Shown piece after piece: positions 37,624-46,505 of a DNA stretch of 64,000 bases. How positions within the stretch are numbered: position 1 is the first letter of the stretch; each line of letters begins with the position of its first letter. The translations under genes were made by a program, and so were the position numbers. This DNA is from an uncultured Flavobacteriaceae bacterium (GTDB lineage: Bacteria; Bacteroidota; Bacteroidia; Flavobacteriales; Flavobacteriaceae): positions 372,001 to 436,000 of the forward strand of contig CANLQD010000001.1 of NCBI GenBank assembly GCA_947493175.1. Reading direction: 5' to 3'. The notes beneath the pieces were generated by a model that was not told the origin of the DNA, ran no database searches, and saw only the letters and a list, made by a program, of their open reading frames with translations.

Positions 37624-38358
37624 ATGAGTCTTAATCGTCAGCAGTTATCGTTTTTGATTACGCTTTTTTCGCTATCCATTATTGTGTTGGTTGCATTCAA
37701 CATTAGTTTGGGTAAGGGAGAAAAAGAAGACGAGTATGTGGTTGAAATGATTCTGGCAGAAGAAGATATCGAGGAACTACTGAAGGAGAAGGAGCAGTTG
37801 TTGGAAGAGATGGCCCAAGCCGACCCCGTAAAAAGTCATATGGCTTACAATGAAACTGCCAAACCGAGCTATGGGAATCCTGAACCTTTAAAAACGTTAG
37901 AGGAATTGATGGAAGAGCGGGAGACATCATCCGAAGAAGGAGATCCATCTGATTTGTTGGCCGACTCGGAGTATGCTGAAAGAGTTCGGGAACTCGCCAA
38001 AAAGCGGGAGGAAAAAAAGCAGTTGTTAGGGGAAAAAGAGGCGCAAAAAGAAGAATTCACCAACAATCTGGCCGCAAGACGCACATCGGTCTCCTATTCG
38101 CTCGTAGACAGAAACAATTACAAGCTGCCCCCACCTATTTATACGTGTATCGAAGGTGGCAAAGTAGTCGTAAACATTCAAGTAGATGCCTTAGGCAATG
38201 TAATCGAAGCCGATTTCAATGAAAAGAGTTCGGGCACTTCAAACGGTTGTCTGGTAGACAATGCGATTGCTTATGCATTGAAGGCCAAATTCAATTCTTC
38301 TTCAAAATCGGTTCAAAAAGGTACGATTACCTATTTATTTCAACAAAAGGCCCGTTAG
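37624..38358 (+). CDS. Membrane-anchored TonB-like protein
   Basis: A 244-residue protein: one N-terminal membrane anchor (about 9-28), a long charged linker rich in Glu and Lys with coiled-coil character (about 38-155), and a C-terminal domain of TonB type (PPPIYTCIEGGKVVVNIQVDALGNVIEADF at about 171-200, with two cysteines). It could link the inner membrane to outer-membrane receptors. No ExbB/ExbD genes are adjacent. The 3' end overlaps the convergent thioredoxin-like gene by 24 bases. Confidence 0.65.
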   Translation: MSLNRQQLSFLITLFSLSIIVLVAFNISLGKGEKEDEYVVEMILAEEDIEELLKEKEQLLEEMAQADPVKSHMAYNETAKPSYGNPEPLKTLEELMEERETSSEEGDPSDLLADSEYAERVRELAKKREEKKQLLGEKEAQKEEFTNNLAARRTSVSYSLVDRNNYKLPPPIYTCIEGGKVVVNIQVDALGNVIEADFNEKSSGTSNGCLVDNAIAYALKAKFNSSSKSVQKGTITYLFQQKAR

Positions 38359-38943
38359 GTCTTTGGCAACATTCTGTCCCTTATCCTTATTGTACCATAT
38401 CTGAAGTTCTTGCTTGAACTCGGGCGACAAGATGCCGTGTTCGGCCTTGTAAGCTTCGACCAAGTTGGTGGCCGCTGTAGATCTTGGCCCCCATTCTCCT
38501 ATAACTTCGTGGGTTGCATCATCGATCATAATCAGTTTAGGAATAGACATAGCCCCTTTGGTCAAAAAACGATTCATCAAGGCCGTTTGCATGTCGCGTA
38601 GTACGATCTTAAGGGTAATATTAGGATTCAGCTCCGCCATTTTATGCATTACGGGCAGCGATGGTGAGGCGTCGCCACACCAACTTTCGGTCAAGACCAG
38701 CCAAGTAATTTTTTTGTCATAGCCCGTAACGGTTTCCATTGTTGTAGCATCGAACTTCAACGTTTTGTCCCATCTTCGCATACGTCGATCGTTCAGTATC
38801 GTATAATCGATAAGGGTTTCTTTTTGTTCAGGACCCGTGGTCTTTCCTTCTTGTGCCAGTTTTTCGACCAATAGTCGATATTCGGGGTAGGAAATGGCAT
38901 TCAAGAGCCCTTCCTTTATCAGTGTTGCTGTTTTCTGTTCCAT
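38335..38943 (-). CDS. Thioredoxin-like protein with single-cysteine WCGDAS site
   Basis: A 202-residue thioredoxin-fold protein without a signal peptide. The active-site region reads LTESWCGDASPSLPVMHKMAE, so the usual CxxC is CxxS; the cis-proline loop is MSIPKLIMID. Such proteins may act as monothiol reductases or disulfide isomerase-like factors; the partner is unknown. A minus-strand TATCTTTG (38956-38949) begins 13 bases before its ATG. Confidence 0.8.
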   Translation of the reverse strand: MEQKTATLIKEGLLNAISYPEYRLLVEKLAQEGKTTGPEQKETLIDYTILNDRRMRRWDKTLKFDATTMETVTGYDKKITWLVLTESWCGDASPSLPVMHKMAELNPNITLKIVLRDMQTALMNRFLTKGAMSIPKLIMIDDATHEVIGEWGPRSTAATNLVEAYKAEHGILSPEFKQELQIWYNKDKGQNVAKDLTGLLLK

Positions 38944-38948
38944 TCGTG

Positions 38949-38956
38949 CAAAGATA
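38949..38956 (-). promoter_or_regulatory. -7 box TATCTTTG of the thioredoxin-like gene
   Basis: An exact TAnnTTTG on the minus strand, five bases from the start codon. Like the boxes at 12590, 17102 and 35783 it implies an almost leaderless transcript. Confidence 0.5.
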
Positions 38957-39070
38957 TAAGGTAAAGTGTGTTTTTAGTGGAAACCATAGTCATAATACAC
39001 CGTTTGAAAGCTATTGGTACCTAAAAATGGACAGACCTTACATCTTGGTCAAAACCTATGCCCCTTACAA

Positions 39071-39125
39071 TAAAAAAAAGCCGTCTCGAATGGGATTATG
39101 GTCATCTTATCGGACGGCATTTTGT
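39071..39125 (-). terminator. Terminator of the triple-repeat protein gene
   Basis: On the minus strand ATGCCGTCCGA and TCGAGACGGC form a stem around a 25-base loop, followed by TTTTTTTTATTG, 28 bases after the stop codon. Confidence 0.7.
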
Positions 39126-39152
39126 CATATTCTTACCTTGAAAGCATGGAAC

Positions 39153-39677
39153 TTATCTGCCAAGGGAATGAGGTTGTACTGATGGTAAAGAACTATTTTG
39201 ATGAAATTCGTCCTCATCAAAGGGAGCCTCGATAATTTCTATATCGTCTATCTCGAAGAGCATTCCTGAGTATGGATTGAACCCCTCTGGTAAAAAAACT
39301 TTGTGGTCATAATCGAATATAACTTCCTCAACTTCCTCTTTAACTACAATATCATCAACACTCAGCGCTATTCCGTAATAGGGATTAAAGCCCTCTGGAA
39401 GGAAGCCGTAATGGTCGAACCCTAGCAACACCTCTTCTTCGCACGATATCACCTGAATATCGTCTACATCGAACAACATACCGCTGTAAGGATTAAAGTC
39501 TTCAGGGAGATATGCATAATGATCGAACCCAAGTGAAATGTCGTCAGTTCCTTGATTTGATTCGGTAGATTTTTCCTCTTTATCCTTGTTCTTATCGTTC
39601 GCGTAGAGCGTATCTGGCATATAGATCAACATACCCATGAACAAAGCAGCCACTATTGCTATATTTTTATTTTTCAT
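39153..39677 (-). CDS. Exported protein with three FDHY-LPEGFNPY repeats
   Basis: A 174-residue acidic protein with an N-terminal signal or anchor (about 5-25) and three repeats of about 30 residues with a 35-residue period (about 49-77, 84-112, 119-149). Each contains F-D-[HY], LPE[GD]FNPY, a glycine and a closing DDI. I do not recognise a named domain. The gene overlaps the end of the preceding gene by 11 bases, so the two form an operon, and it has its own terminator. The repeats may be a ligand- or metal-binding module, but nothing in the sequence proves this. Confidence 0.65.
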   Translation of the reverse strand: MKNKNIAIVAALFMGMLIYMPDTLYANDKNKDKEEKSTESNQGTDDISLGFDHYAYLPEDFNPYSGMLFDVDDIQVISCEEEVLLGFDHYGFLPEGFNPYYGIALSVDDIVVKEEVEEVIFDYDHKVFLPEGFNPYSGMLFEIDDIEIIEAPFDEDEFHQNSSLPSVQPHSLGR

Positions 39678-40092
39678 TTTTTAGATTTAGTTGTTCGTAT
39701 CTCTTTTGCTTTAATAATGCTTCTTCTTCTAAACTAATAGGCACTAGCTCCTTACATGCGACACCCTCTTCAATATCAGCAAACAATTTGAGAACCTGTC
39801 CATAAAAAGGTGTCTCGTCCGGTTTGCGCAGTACAGCTAGAGAGGTTCCGTTTTTCATTCTTAAAACACTTACCACTCGCACGATTTCATAGGTAACCTG
39901 TGAAAGCTTTTGCAACTGACTTAATTGATGTTCACCAAACTTCAAGGAATGATAAACCGCTTTGTAATAGCGATTGGAAGGTTTTCTTATTTTAAGAAAA
40001 TTTCCTGGCCGAACGGTTACTTTTTCATCTGCTGTTTTATCGGATGAAAACAATGTTATTTCCGGAAACAAGTTGGTACGTTCTTTTTTCAC
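39667..40092 (-). CDS. Unnamed protein distantly related to the two exported proteins at 46.6-47.4 kb
   Basis: A 141-residue protein with no signal peptide. Its central part (PGNFLKIRKPSNRYYKAVYH, VVSVLRMKNGTSLAVLR, PFYGQVLKLFADIEEG) aligns with the protein encoded at 47023 (EGDILILAAVDGDRYHHINF, VVASIDANNTAKAVLKR, PFFRFFPKVTANVEKA). No function is known. Its upstream region carries the same operator-like sequences as the region between the TetR gene and the 46618 gene, so joint regulation with the efflux operon is likely. It is first in a two-gene operon. Confidence 0.6.
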   Translation of the reverse strand: MKKERTNLFPEITLFSSDKTADEKVTVRPGNFLKIRKPSNRYYKAVYHSLKFGEHQLSQLQKLSQVTYEIVRVVSVLRMKNGTSLAVLRKPDETPFYGQVLKLFADIEEGVACKELVPISLEEEALLKQKRYEQLNLKNEK

Positions 40093-40176
40093 CTTATTTC
40101 ATTTTTAAGAGCTACCTGAGCTCTAATTGAGACTGCAAAAATACAAACACATTATTCATATTAAAAGTATTACTCC

Positions 40177-40221
40177 GTTAAACAATAGTTAAACTAACTA
40201 TTATTAATAGTAATACTATCA
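40177..40221 (-). promoter_or_regulatory. TetR-type operator and 11-bp-spaced GTTTAAC repeats, site A
   Basis: The 17-mer TAATAGTAATACTATCA (40205-40221) is a near-palindrome about a central A. Two minus-strand GTTTAAC copies (40194-40188 and 40183-40177) are 11 bp apart. Both features recur at 46506-46550 in the same order relative to the downstream gene. Confidence 0.65.
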
Positions 40222-40460
40222 TTTCATAAATAAAATAGATACGCACTATCCATGAAAGCAAAAGGTATCAACCACCGGTAAGTACCCAACCCAAAACCGG
40301 AATCGATCAAAGGGTGGTATAGAACCGGACAGCAATGCTAGGGTCGGGGTTTCGTCCCGACTGCAAACTACAGGATCGGCCAACCATTTTACATACACTG
40401 TTGTATACTGCCTTTCGACCCCGAATACCCGGGAGAGTCCCATACTAAGAAAAAGTGTTC
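40222..40460. other. Intergenic stretch with a 16-mer also found at 47.7 kb
   Basis: This contains CCAAAACCGGAATCGA (40291-40306), exactly repeated at 47719-47734, and a TCGGG/CCCGA hairpin around 40345-40361. A 65-codon minus-strand frame (40246-40443) has no recognisable features, so I treat the stretch as non-coding repeat-derived DNA. Confidence 0.4.
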
Positions 40461-41345
40461 TTACAGTACCCGCTTCTTAATCATGCCACCTCGTGTATCA
40501 TTGATTTTTGTCATGACCACAAAGGCTTTTGGGTCTATTTTGGAGATTTCAATATTGAGTCTTCTAATTTCGAGCCGCGTAATAACGGTAAACAATACGT
40601 CGTATTCATTATGCACCCCGTTCTTTCCATAACCTCCCTTGGCATCATAGATAGTGACACCCCGTCCCATTCGATTGATGATCATGAGTCGAATTTCATT
40701 GCTATGGCTAGAAATAATGGTAACACCTGTATACTCTTCGATACCTTCAACCACAAAATCAAGGGTCTTGGAAGCCGCTAAATAGGTCAACATAGAATAC
40801 AAGGCCGTTTCTATGGACAATAGATATGCGGCTGCCAAAAACACCAATACATTGATTAAAATAATGATATCGCCTATGGTGGTACTCAGCTTTCTACTCA
40901 GATAGATAGCCAACACCTCGGTGCCATCAAGTACACTACCGCCCCGGATAGAAAGGCCAATTCCCGCCCCCAAAAAGAAGCCTCCGAAAACCGCCACTAG
41001 CAGCTTATCTTGCGTTACCTCCGGAAAGTCTATTAAGGCAAGTACCAGGGCAAGTACTAAAATTGCAATGGTGGCTTTGATAGCGAAGGCCTTTCCGATA
41101 ACCCGAAATCCCAATACCATGAACGGGATGTTTACCAAAATAATCAAAAGTGGCAAAGACTGCCCTGTGACCTCTGCTACCAAGAGCGAAATACCGGTGG
41201 CCCCTCCATCAATGAAACGATTCGGAAACAAAAAACTCTCCAATCCAAAGGCCGCACTACCAATTCCGGCAAGGATAAAGAAGGTATCTTTCAACATTAA
41301 TCGGGCATCTAAATTCGTTTTCATATTTTTTTTAGATGCTTTCAT
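40461..41345 (-). CDS. YitT-family membrane protein
   Basis: A 294-residue inner-membrane protein with five to six membrane segments (YitT/DUF161 part, including SIRGGSVLDGTEVLAIYLSR) and a C-terminal cytoplasmic DUF2179 domain (TGVTIISSHSNEIRLMIINRMGRGVTIYDAKGGYG at about 205-239). The function of the family is uncertain. The start is 17 bases after the tolC-like stop, so it belongs to the efflux operon; an ATG at 41324 is an alternative start. Confidence 0.85.
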   Translation of the reverse strand: MKASKKNMKTNLDARLMLKDTFFILAGIGSAAFGLESFLFPNRFIDGGATGISLLVAEVTGQSLPLLIILVNIPFMVLGFRVIGKAFAIKATIAILVLALVLALIDFPEVTQDKLLVAVFGGFFLGAGIGLSIRGGSVLDGTEVLAIYLSRKLSTTIGDIIILINVLVFLAAAYLLSIETALYSMLTYLAASKTLDFVVEGIEEYTGVTIISSHSNEIRLMIINRMGRGVTIYDAKGGYGKNGVHNEYDVLFTVITRLEIRRLNIEISKIDPKAFVVMTKINDTRGGMIKKRVL

Positions 41346-41362
41346 GGGCCGTTGTTCAAGTC

Positions 41363-42766
41363 TTATAAATTCTCCGGATTGATTGCCAAACTATTAAAGA
41401 GCTTTGCCTTGGTCGAGTAGTATTTGTTTTGCACGGAATTCTGTTTCAACTTGGCCTCTATGAGTTTAATTTCCCTCGAATTAATCAGAAAGAGAGAACT
41501 TTCCCCAAAACTGAATTTTCGTTCTTCTGCTATCAAAAGGGCGCTGTAGTTATCGACAATGTCAAAAATTAACTGGTTCTGGGATTGAAACGATTCCAGT
41601 TCGTTATAAATCGCAAAGATCTTGTTTCGTATCTCGATTTCGGTGAAATCTAAATCGAGCTGTGCATCTTGCAGTTTCAGTTTGGCCAGTTTTAAATCGC
41701 CCCGTTCCTTTCGCAAGAATAACGGGAATTGAAAGTTTACACCCCCTTTGTATTGTTCGGTTTGAAAAGAACTGATCAGTTCAGGGGTATCCGTTAAAAA
41801 ATTGTACTCCAAATCGATTTTTGGAAGTAGCTTATTGGCCTTTAACCGTTTCTCTACCAACAAACCATCTACCTTATAGCCCAACGAACGTAATTTTGGG
41901 TGGTTTTCGATGGTAAAACTATCCAACGGTTTGCCCAAAATTTCAAGGGTTGTATCAATATCCCCCTCCAAATCAATATCCGGAATAATATTGGGTTGTA
42001 ACTCTACGGGGATATTGTCGCCGAGCCACAGAAAGTTGGAAAGCTCTAGGCTTTTGTTTACCAACCGCACTCTGGCTTGCTCAAGGCTCAACGCCCTGTC
42101 CTGCACCGCAATCTTGGCCTCTACCGTGTCGATTGCGGCAATATCACCCGCCAATGCGCTGGTACGAATTCCCTGAAAACGAACCTCGGCATTCGTTAAA
42201 AAATTATCGAAGACCTTCGCGTCCAGGTAGGCCTGCAACCACTCGAAATAGGTAGTCGAGGCATCGAACAAAATTTGGTTCACCAATAAGTCACGATCGG
42301 CCTTGGTCTGCTCCCGAAACAGTTTTGCCTGTTTCAGGGTGGCCATACGGTCATTAATCCAGAGCCCTTGTGCCACCGAAACGGATACCCCGGCACTGTA
42401 TAGACCGTTTACCGGAAATTCCTCGTCCGGATTAATGTTCGTTCCTTCACTTTGCTCAAAATTTCCCTTGAGCTCTATTCCGTACCAAGTAGGAATTTTA
42501 AAAGTAGCGTTCAGCCGATCCCAGTACTCCTCGCTCTTGAACACCTTACGTTCATAGTCGGCCTCTATTTTCGGGTCAAAGCCTCCACGGGCCTTCATCA
42601 AATTGGCCTGCCCTACATCAATGGTCAGCGCCGCTTGTTTCGCTACGGGATGAAATTTCTTTACATACCCCATATACTCTTTAAAGTCGAGTACCAGCGT
42701 ATCTGCTTGTTGCGCAAATGAAGTAAAGAAAAAACTCCCGAATAAATAAACGAGATACTTTCTCAT
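41363..42766 (-). CDS. TolC-family outer-membrane efflux protein
   Basis: A 467-residue protein with a signal peptide (about 1-18, ending SFA-QQ) and two long helical repeats typical of TolC (for example IDVGQANLMKARGGFDPKIEADYERK and LAKLKLQDAQLDLDFTEIEI, within about residues 50-75 and 355-375). It should form the outer-membrane channel of a tripartite exporter. Its start overlaps the HlyD stop (ATGA), so it is coupled to the adaptor and ABC genes. Confidence 0.88.
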   Translation of the reverse strand: MRKYLVYLFGSFFFTSFAQQADTLVLDFKEYMGYVKKFHPVAKQAALTIDVGQANLMKARGGFDPKIEADYERKVFKSEEYWDRLNATFKIPTWYGIELKGNFEQSEGTNINPDEEFPVNGLYSAGVSVSVAQGLWINDRMATLKQAKLFREQTKADRDLLVNQILFDASTTYFEWLQAYLDAKVFDNFLTNAEVRFQGIRTSALAGDIAAIDTVEAKIAVQDRALSLEQARVRLVNKSLELSNFLWLGDNIPVELQPNIIPDIDLEGDIDTTLEILGKPLDSFTIENHPKLRSLGYKVDGLLVEKRLKANKLLPKIDLEYNFLTDTPELISSFQTEQYKGGVNFQFPLFLRKERGDLKLAKLKLQDAQLDLDFTEIEIRNKIFAIYNELESFQSQNQLIFDIVDNYSALLIAEERKFSFGESSLFLINSREIKLIEAKLKQNSVQNKYYSTKAKLFNSLAINPENL

Positions 42767-44118
42767 TTCTTTTCTGTCTTTGCCATTTTAGTTCCTTCCG
42801 GTTGGTAATAATTTGGTGGGAACCCGTTCAACTGCCTCCATAGTTCGTACCAAATAGGTACATCCTCCAAAAGGGCTATCGTATCGGCCCCGGAACCCAC
42901 ACGTATGTCTTTGGGCCAAGGATGGTCCTCGGGATCCGGTGCCAGCAATACCCGATACTTACCGTTATCGCTGATGAACGTTTCTACGGCGACCACTTCG
43001 CCGCCATAAGTACCATATGAAACATTGGGCCACCCACTGAAAATAATTACTGGCCAGCCATCGAATTGAATACGTACCTTCTCACCTAGATGAATCAAGG
43101 GCAGATCCAAAGGTTCTACAAAAGTTTCTACCGCCATATCGTAATCTGAGGGCATTATGCCTACCAATGCATCACCTTCTTTAAACGTTTCCCCGATACC
43201 CCCTTGTATCGCCTTGTTGATATAGCCATTCTGGGGAGCCCTTATATAGTAAAGACTATTTCGCATCTCGTAGTTGGTGAACTCGTTCTCCAATTTGGTT
43301 ACTTGGGCTTCCGAATCGAACTGACTCGATTGTGCGGTGTACATATCGCTCTCTGCCTTCGATATCTTATCAACATACTCGGCCTGCACCCTATTGATTT
43401 CGACCTGGGCATTAATAACCTCGTTCTTGGCAGTCAACAATTTATTTTCCTGTGATATCAATTTAGCTTGTGTCTCTTGTAATTTGAGCCTTTTTTCCTC
43501 CACATCGGTCACTGCCTTTAAGCCTTCTTCTTGAAGTTGGGAGGTACGGTCGTACTGCCGTTGCGCAATTTTTATGTTGGTCTTCGCCGCTTCAAGGTCA
43601 ATACTATCGCTCTGTACCTTTAATTTCGACTGCAACAGCTTGTTTCGTGCTTGTTCCAACTTTAATTTTCGTTCATTGCTCAAAGCGCTAATCTGGTTAC
43701 GCAATGCGTTGACCTTTCCTTCATAGGACATCACAGCCGATGATTTCGCTTTGATCTGCTCCCCGGTACGCGCTACCAGATCGGGATCGAAGTACTCATT
43801 CTTGATTTCCGAAATGAATAGAATGGTATCTCCTGCTTCTACATAATCGCCTTCTCGCACATACCACTTTTCAATTCTACCCGGTATGGGCGATTGAATG
43901 GTCTGTGGCCGCTGATCGGGTGTCAAGGTGGTCAGAAAACCCTTGCCGGTCACATTTTGGGTCCAAGGTAGAAACAGTACGATCAACGCCACAATCGAAA
44001 AAACTTTCAGAAAGCGATTGAAGTGCTTGAAATGGCGTTGATGAAATACCCTCTCGGTAGATCGGTACCCAGAGAGATCAACATTCTTATGGACGCTATT
44101 TTTTGAAATATTCAGCAT
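42763..44118 (-). CDS. HlyD-family periplasmic adaptor
   Basis: A 451-residue membrane-fusion protein. One membrane anchor lies at about 36-54; the biotinyl-lipoyl half motif (IPGRIEKWYVREGDYVEAGDTILFI) comes next, then a long coiled-coil hairpin (about 115-280) and a beta-barrel domain (YIRAPQNGYINKAI, VGIMPSDYDMAVETFVEPLDL). It bridges an inner-membrane ABC protein and TolC, as in type I secretion. The gene lies six bases after the ABC gene and overlaps the TolC gene. Confidence 0.9.
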   Translation of the reverse strand: MLNISKNSVHKNVDLSGYRSTERVFHQRHFKHFNRFLKVFSIVALIVLFLPWTQNVTGKGFLTTLTPDQRPQTIQSPIPGRIEKWYVREGDYVEAGDTILFISEIKNEYFDPDLVARTGEQIKAKSSAVMSYEGKVNALRNQISALSNERKLKLEQARNKLLQSKLKVQSDSIDLEAAKTNIKIAQRQYDRTSQLQEEGLKAVTDVEEKRLKLQETQAKLISQENKLLTAKNEVINAQVEINRVQAEYVDKISKAESDMYTAQSSQFDSEAQVTKLENEFTNYEMRNSLYYIRAPQNGYINKAIQGGIGETFKEGDALVGIMPSDYDMAVETFVEPLDLPLIHLGEKVRIQFDGWPVIIFSGWPNVSYGTYGGEVVAVETFISDNGKYRVLLAPDPEDHPWPKDIRVGSGADTIALLEDVPIWYELWRQLNGFPPNYYQPEGTKMAKTEKK

Positions 44119-44124
44119 GGCGTA

Positions 44125-45792
44125 TTAGTTATCACTTATTATTTTTCCTTCTTTCAATGTTAAGATACGGCCGCATTGCGTAAGCCATTTTGGATCTTGG
44201 CTCACTACTATAAGGGCCCATGGCCGTTCTGGTGCTACTAAAAATTTCATGATGCGAAGGGCTTCAACTTCATCAAATTGATCCAAAGGATTGCGCAACA
44301 AAAGCATCTTTGGTTTTTTGACAATACTTCGGGCCAAAACGATTTTTTTACCAAGGGTATAGGAAATCTGTTTTCCTTCGGGATAAATAACGGTCTGCAA
44401 CCCTTTGGGCTGGCGTTTCACAAAATCGGACAAACCAGATTTTTCCAAAGCCCAATAAACATCCTCTTCACTAATCGAAGTATCCCCAAAGGTGATGTTC
44501 TCCCACAAGGTCCCCTCAAACGGGGATTCCCCGCTCAACGATTGCCCAACATGGGACCTGTAATAGTTGAGATTCAAATTTTCCAGACGGCGACCATTGA
44601 CAAAAATAGTCCCCTCATCGGCCGTAATAATTCCTGCAACCAGATTAAGAAGGGTCGATTTACCGGAACCGTTGTCCCCATTGATCAATATGGAGCAATT
44701 AGGGGTAATCGTTAAGGAAACCCCATCTAGGATGCGTCGGGTAGTTTCCGGAATATGGTAAATGACTTTCTCCAATTCAACGGTGAACGCCTCATCTTCC
44801 TGAAACGGCTTTTCCCCTTTTTGGGGTTCCAAATCCTTGTCGACCACCTGCCCTAATTTTTCCAAAGAAGTGAGCACATCGTAAAAAGATTCGAGTCCCA
44901 AAATCAACTTTTCTACGGAACTAATGACCAATAAAATAATGATCTCCGCCGCAACGAACTGCCCTATGTTCATTTCCTGGTTGAGTACCAATAGCCCTCC
45001 AATCAATAACAAACCTGCCGTAACCAGCACCTTAAAACCGATCATTTGTATAAACTGTAATACCAAAATGCGAAAATGACTTTCCCGTGCCTTCAGATAG
45101 GAGTCGACCAAACGATCACTTTTGTTGAGAGCCAAGCTGGTTCCGCCCGATAGCTTAAAGCTAATAATCGAACGTGCCACTTCTTGTATCCAATGGGCTA
45201 CTTTATATTTACTCTTCGACTCGTCCAAACTAGTATCAAGACCACGCTGAATGGTAAATTTAAAGACCACATAAATCAACAGGATTAGGAGAATACCGTA
45301 TATAATGAAAAAGGGGTGATAGAATGATAGGAGTAGCAATCCGAAAATAATCTGCAACAAAGCAGCCGGAAAATCGACCAACAATTTCGAAAGCCCCTTC
45401 TGTACATTCAAGGTATCAAAGAACCGATTCGCCAGTTCAGGCGGGTAGTAATCCCGCAATTGACTCATTTTAATTTTTGGAAAGCGGTAGGCAAATTCAA
45501 ACGAGGACCGGGTAAAGATCTTCTGTTGAATATTCTCTATAATCCGTATCTGCATCAGCTGTAATACACCTACAAAAGCAACACCCAAGGTCACCAAAAC
45601 CACCAATACAATCCAAGAAGTACTTACCTGGGCACCTTGTATCAAGTTGATAATAGCTTGTATCCCCAAGGGTAATGAGAGGTTTACGAGCCCTGCAAAA
45701 ATTGCATAATAAAACACCTGTAATACATCTCTTCGGTCTAGCTTGAGCATATTTAACAGGCGCTGCCAAGCGGTCAATATATTTTTCGCCAT
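44125..45792 (-). CDS. ABC exporter (membrane plus nucleotide-binding domains) with degenerate ATPase motifs
   Basis: A 555-residue half-transporter of the type I-secretion/MsbA class without a C39 peptidase domain. About six membrane segments fill residues 20-310. In the nucleotide domain the Walker A GDNGSGKSTLL (about 370) is intact, but the signature LSGGQ reads YTLGK (about 475), Walker B LLLDEP reads LLLRNP (about 497), and the H-loop histidine is Gln in VSQDP (about 527). These changes remove the catalytic glutamate, so ATP hydrolysis is doubtful. There is no second ABC gene in the operon. The frame is otherwise intact and not a pseudogene. Confidence 0.85.
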   Translation of the reverse strand: MAKNILTAWQRLLNMLKLDRRDVLQVFYYAIFAGLVNLSLPLGIQAIINLIQGAQVSTSWIVLVVLVTLGVAFVGVLQLMQIRIIENIQQKIFTRSSFEFAYRFPKIKMSQLRDYYPPELANRFFDTLNVQKGLSKLLVDFPAALLQIIFGLLLLSFYHPFFIIYGILLILLIYVVFKFTIQRGLDTSLDESKSKYKVAHWIQEVARSIISFKLSGGTSLALNKSDRLVDSYLKARESHFRILVLQFIQMIGFKVLVTAGLLLIGGLLVLNQEMNIGQFVAAEIIILLVISSVEKLILGLESFYDVLTSLEKLGQVVDKDLEPQKGEKPFQEDEAFTVELEKVIYHIPETTRRILDGVSLTITPNCSILINGDNGSGKSTLLNLVAGIITADEGTIFVNGRRLENLNLNYYRSHVGQSLSGESPFEGTLWENITFGDTSISEEDVYWALEKSGLSDFVKRQPKGLQTVIYPEGKQISYTLGKKIVLARSIVKKPKMLLLRNPLDQFDEVEALRIMKFLVAPERPWALIVVSQDPKWLTQCGRILTLKEGKIISDN

Positions 45793-46472
45793 TATCGGTC
45801 GTTATTTAGGGAATTGAACACCAAATCGATGAAGTATTCAGTGGGTGCCACTTTTCCATGGCAATCGGTCAAAGAAGTAAAATGATCTTTTAAAAAATGT
45901 TGATGAAGCGAACCTTCGAGTATGGTACTGGCCAGACTTGAAGGATACGGATAGTTCTTGTCAACGGCCTGTATCATTTGACTGATTCTAGAAACCAACC
46001 GCTTATAAATAACAAAATAGCCATCCTTATTCTCACTGTCTACCTCCTTGGTCAAATAAGACTTCGAGTACTCGTTGATAACGATTTTATTCAATAGTAC
46101 TTCGTTAATATGTGAAAAGGCAGAGTCTTCTTCAGTAGTTCTTGTAACAATTTCGATCGCCTTTTTCAACTTCTCTACCGGATTGGCCATACTGTTGGTG
46201 GCAAACACCAACTGGTACTCCATCCATCCCCAGTACCAAGAAGTCAAATAAAGCAACAATTTATGCTTGTTCTCAAAATAACGGTAAATAGAGCTTTCAT
46301 TTGAGCCGATACGAAGGCCCAACTTTCGGAAGGTAAAACTCTCAAAACCCATTTCACTTATCATCATGATACTTTCTTCCACGATTCGCTTTCCTAAATC
46401 GGAGGATTGGGGGTCCTTGAGAAAAATCTTCTCATTAATACCAATTTTAACAGACTGTAATAAATGATCCAT
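45792..46472 (-). CDS. TetR/AcrR-family transcriptional regulator
   Basis: A 226-residue regulator with an N-terminal helix-turn-helix (IVEESIMMISEMGFESFTFRKLGLRI then NESSIYRYFENKHKLLLYL, about residues 29-76) and a helical ligand-binding domain. It heads the efflux operon: its TAA overlaps the ABC gene's ATG (TAATG). The divergent region upstream holds a near-palindromic 17-mer also found upstream of the 39667 gene, so it probably controls itself, the exporter and both flanking loci. Confidence 0.87.
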   Translation of the reverse strand: MDHLLQSVKIGINEKIFLKDPQSSDLGKRIVEESIMMISEMGFESFTFRKLGLRIGSNESSIYRYFENKHKLLLYLTSWYWGWMEYQLVFATNSMANPVEKLKKAIEIVTRTTEEDSAFSHINEVLLNKIVINEYSKSYLTKEVDSENKDGYFVIYKRLVSRISQMIQAVDKNYPYPSSLASTILEGSLHQHFLKDHFTSLTDCHGKVAPTEYFIDLVFNSLNNDR

Positions 46473-46505
46473 CGCTGTACTTTTATAATTCTAAGAACGC
46501 AAATA

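Noticed and set aside
40246..40443. 65-codon minus-strand frame downstream of yitT
   Set aside because: It covers repeat-like DNA with a hairpin and a 16-mer shared with another gap; no coding features.
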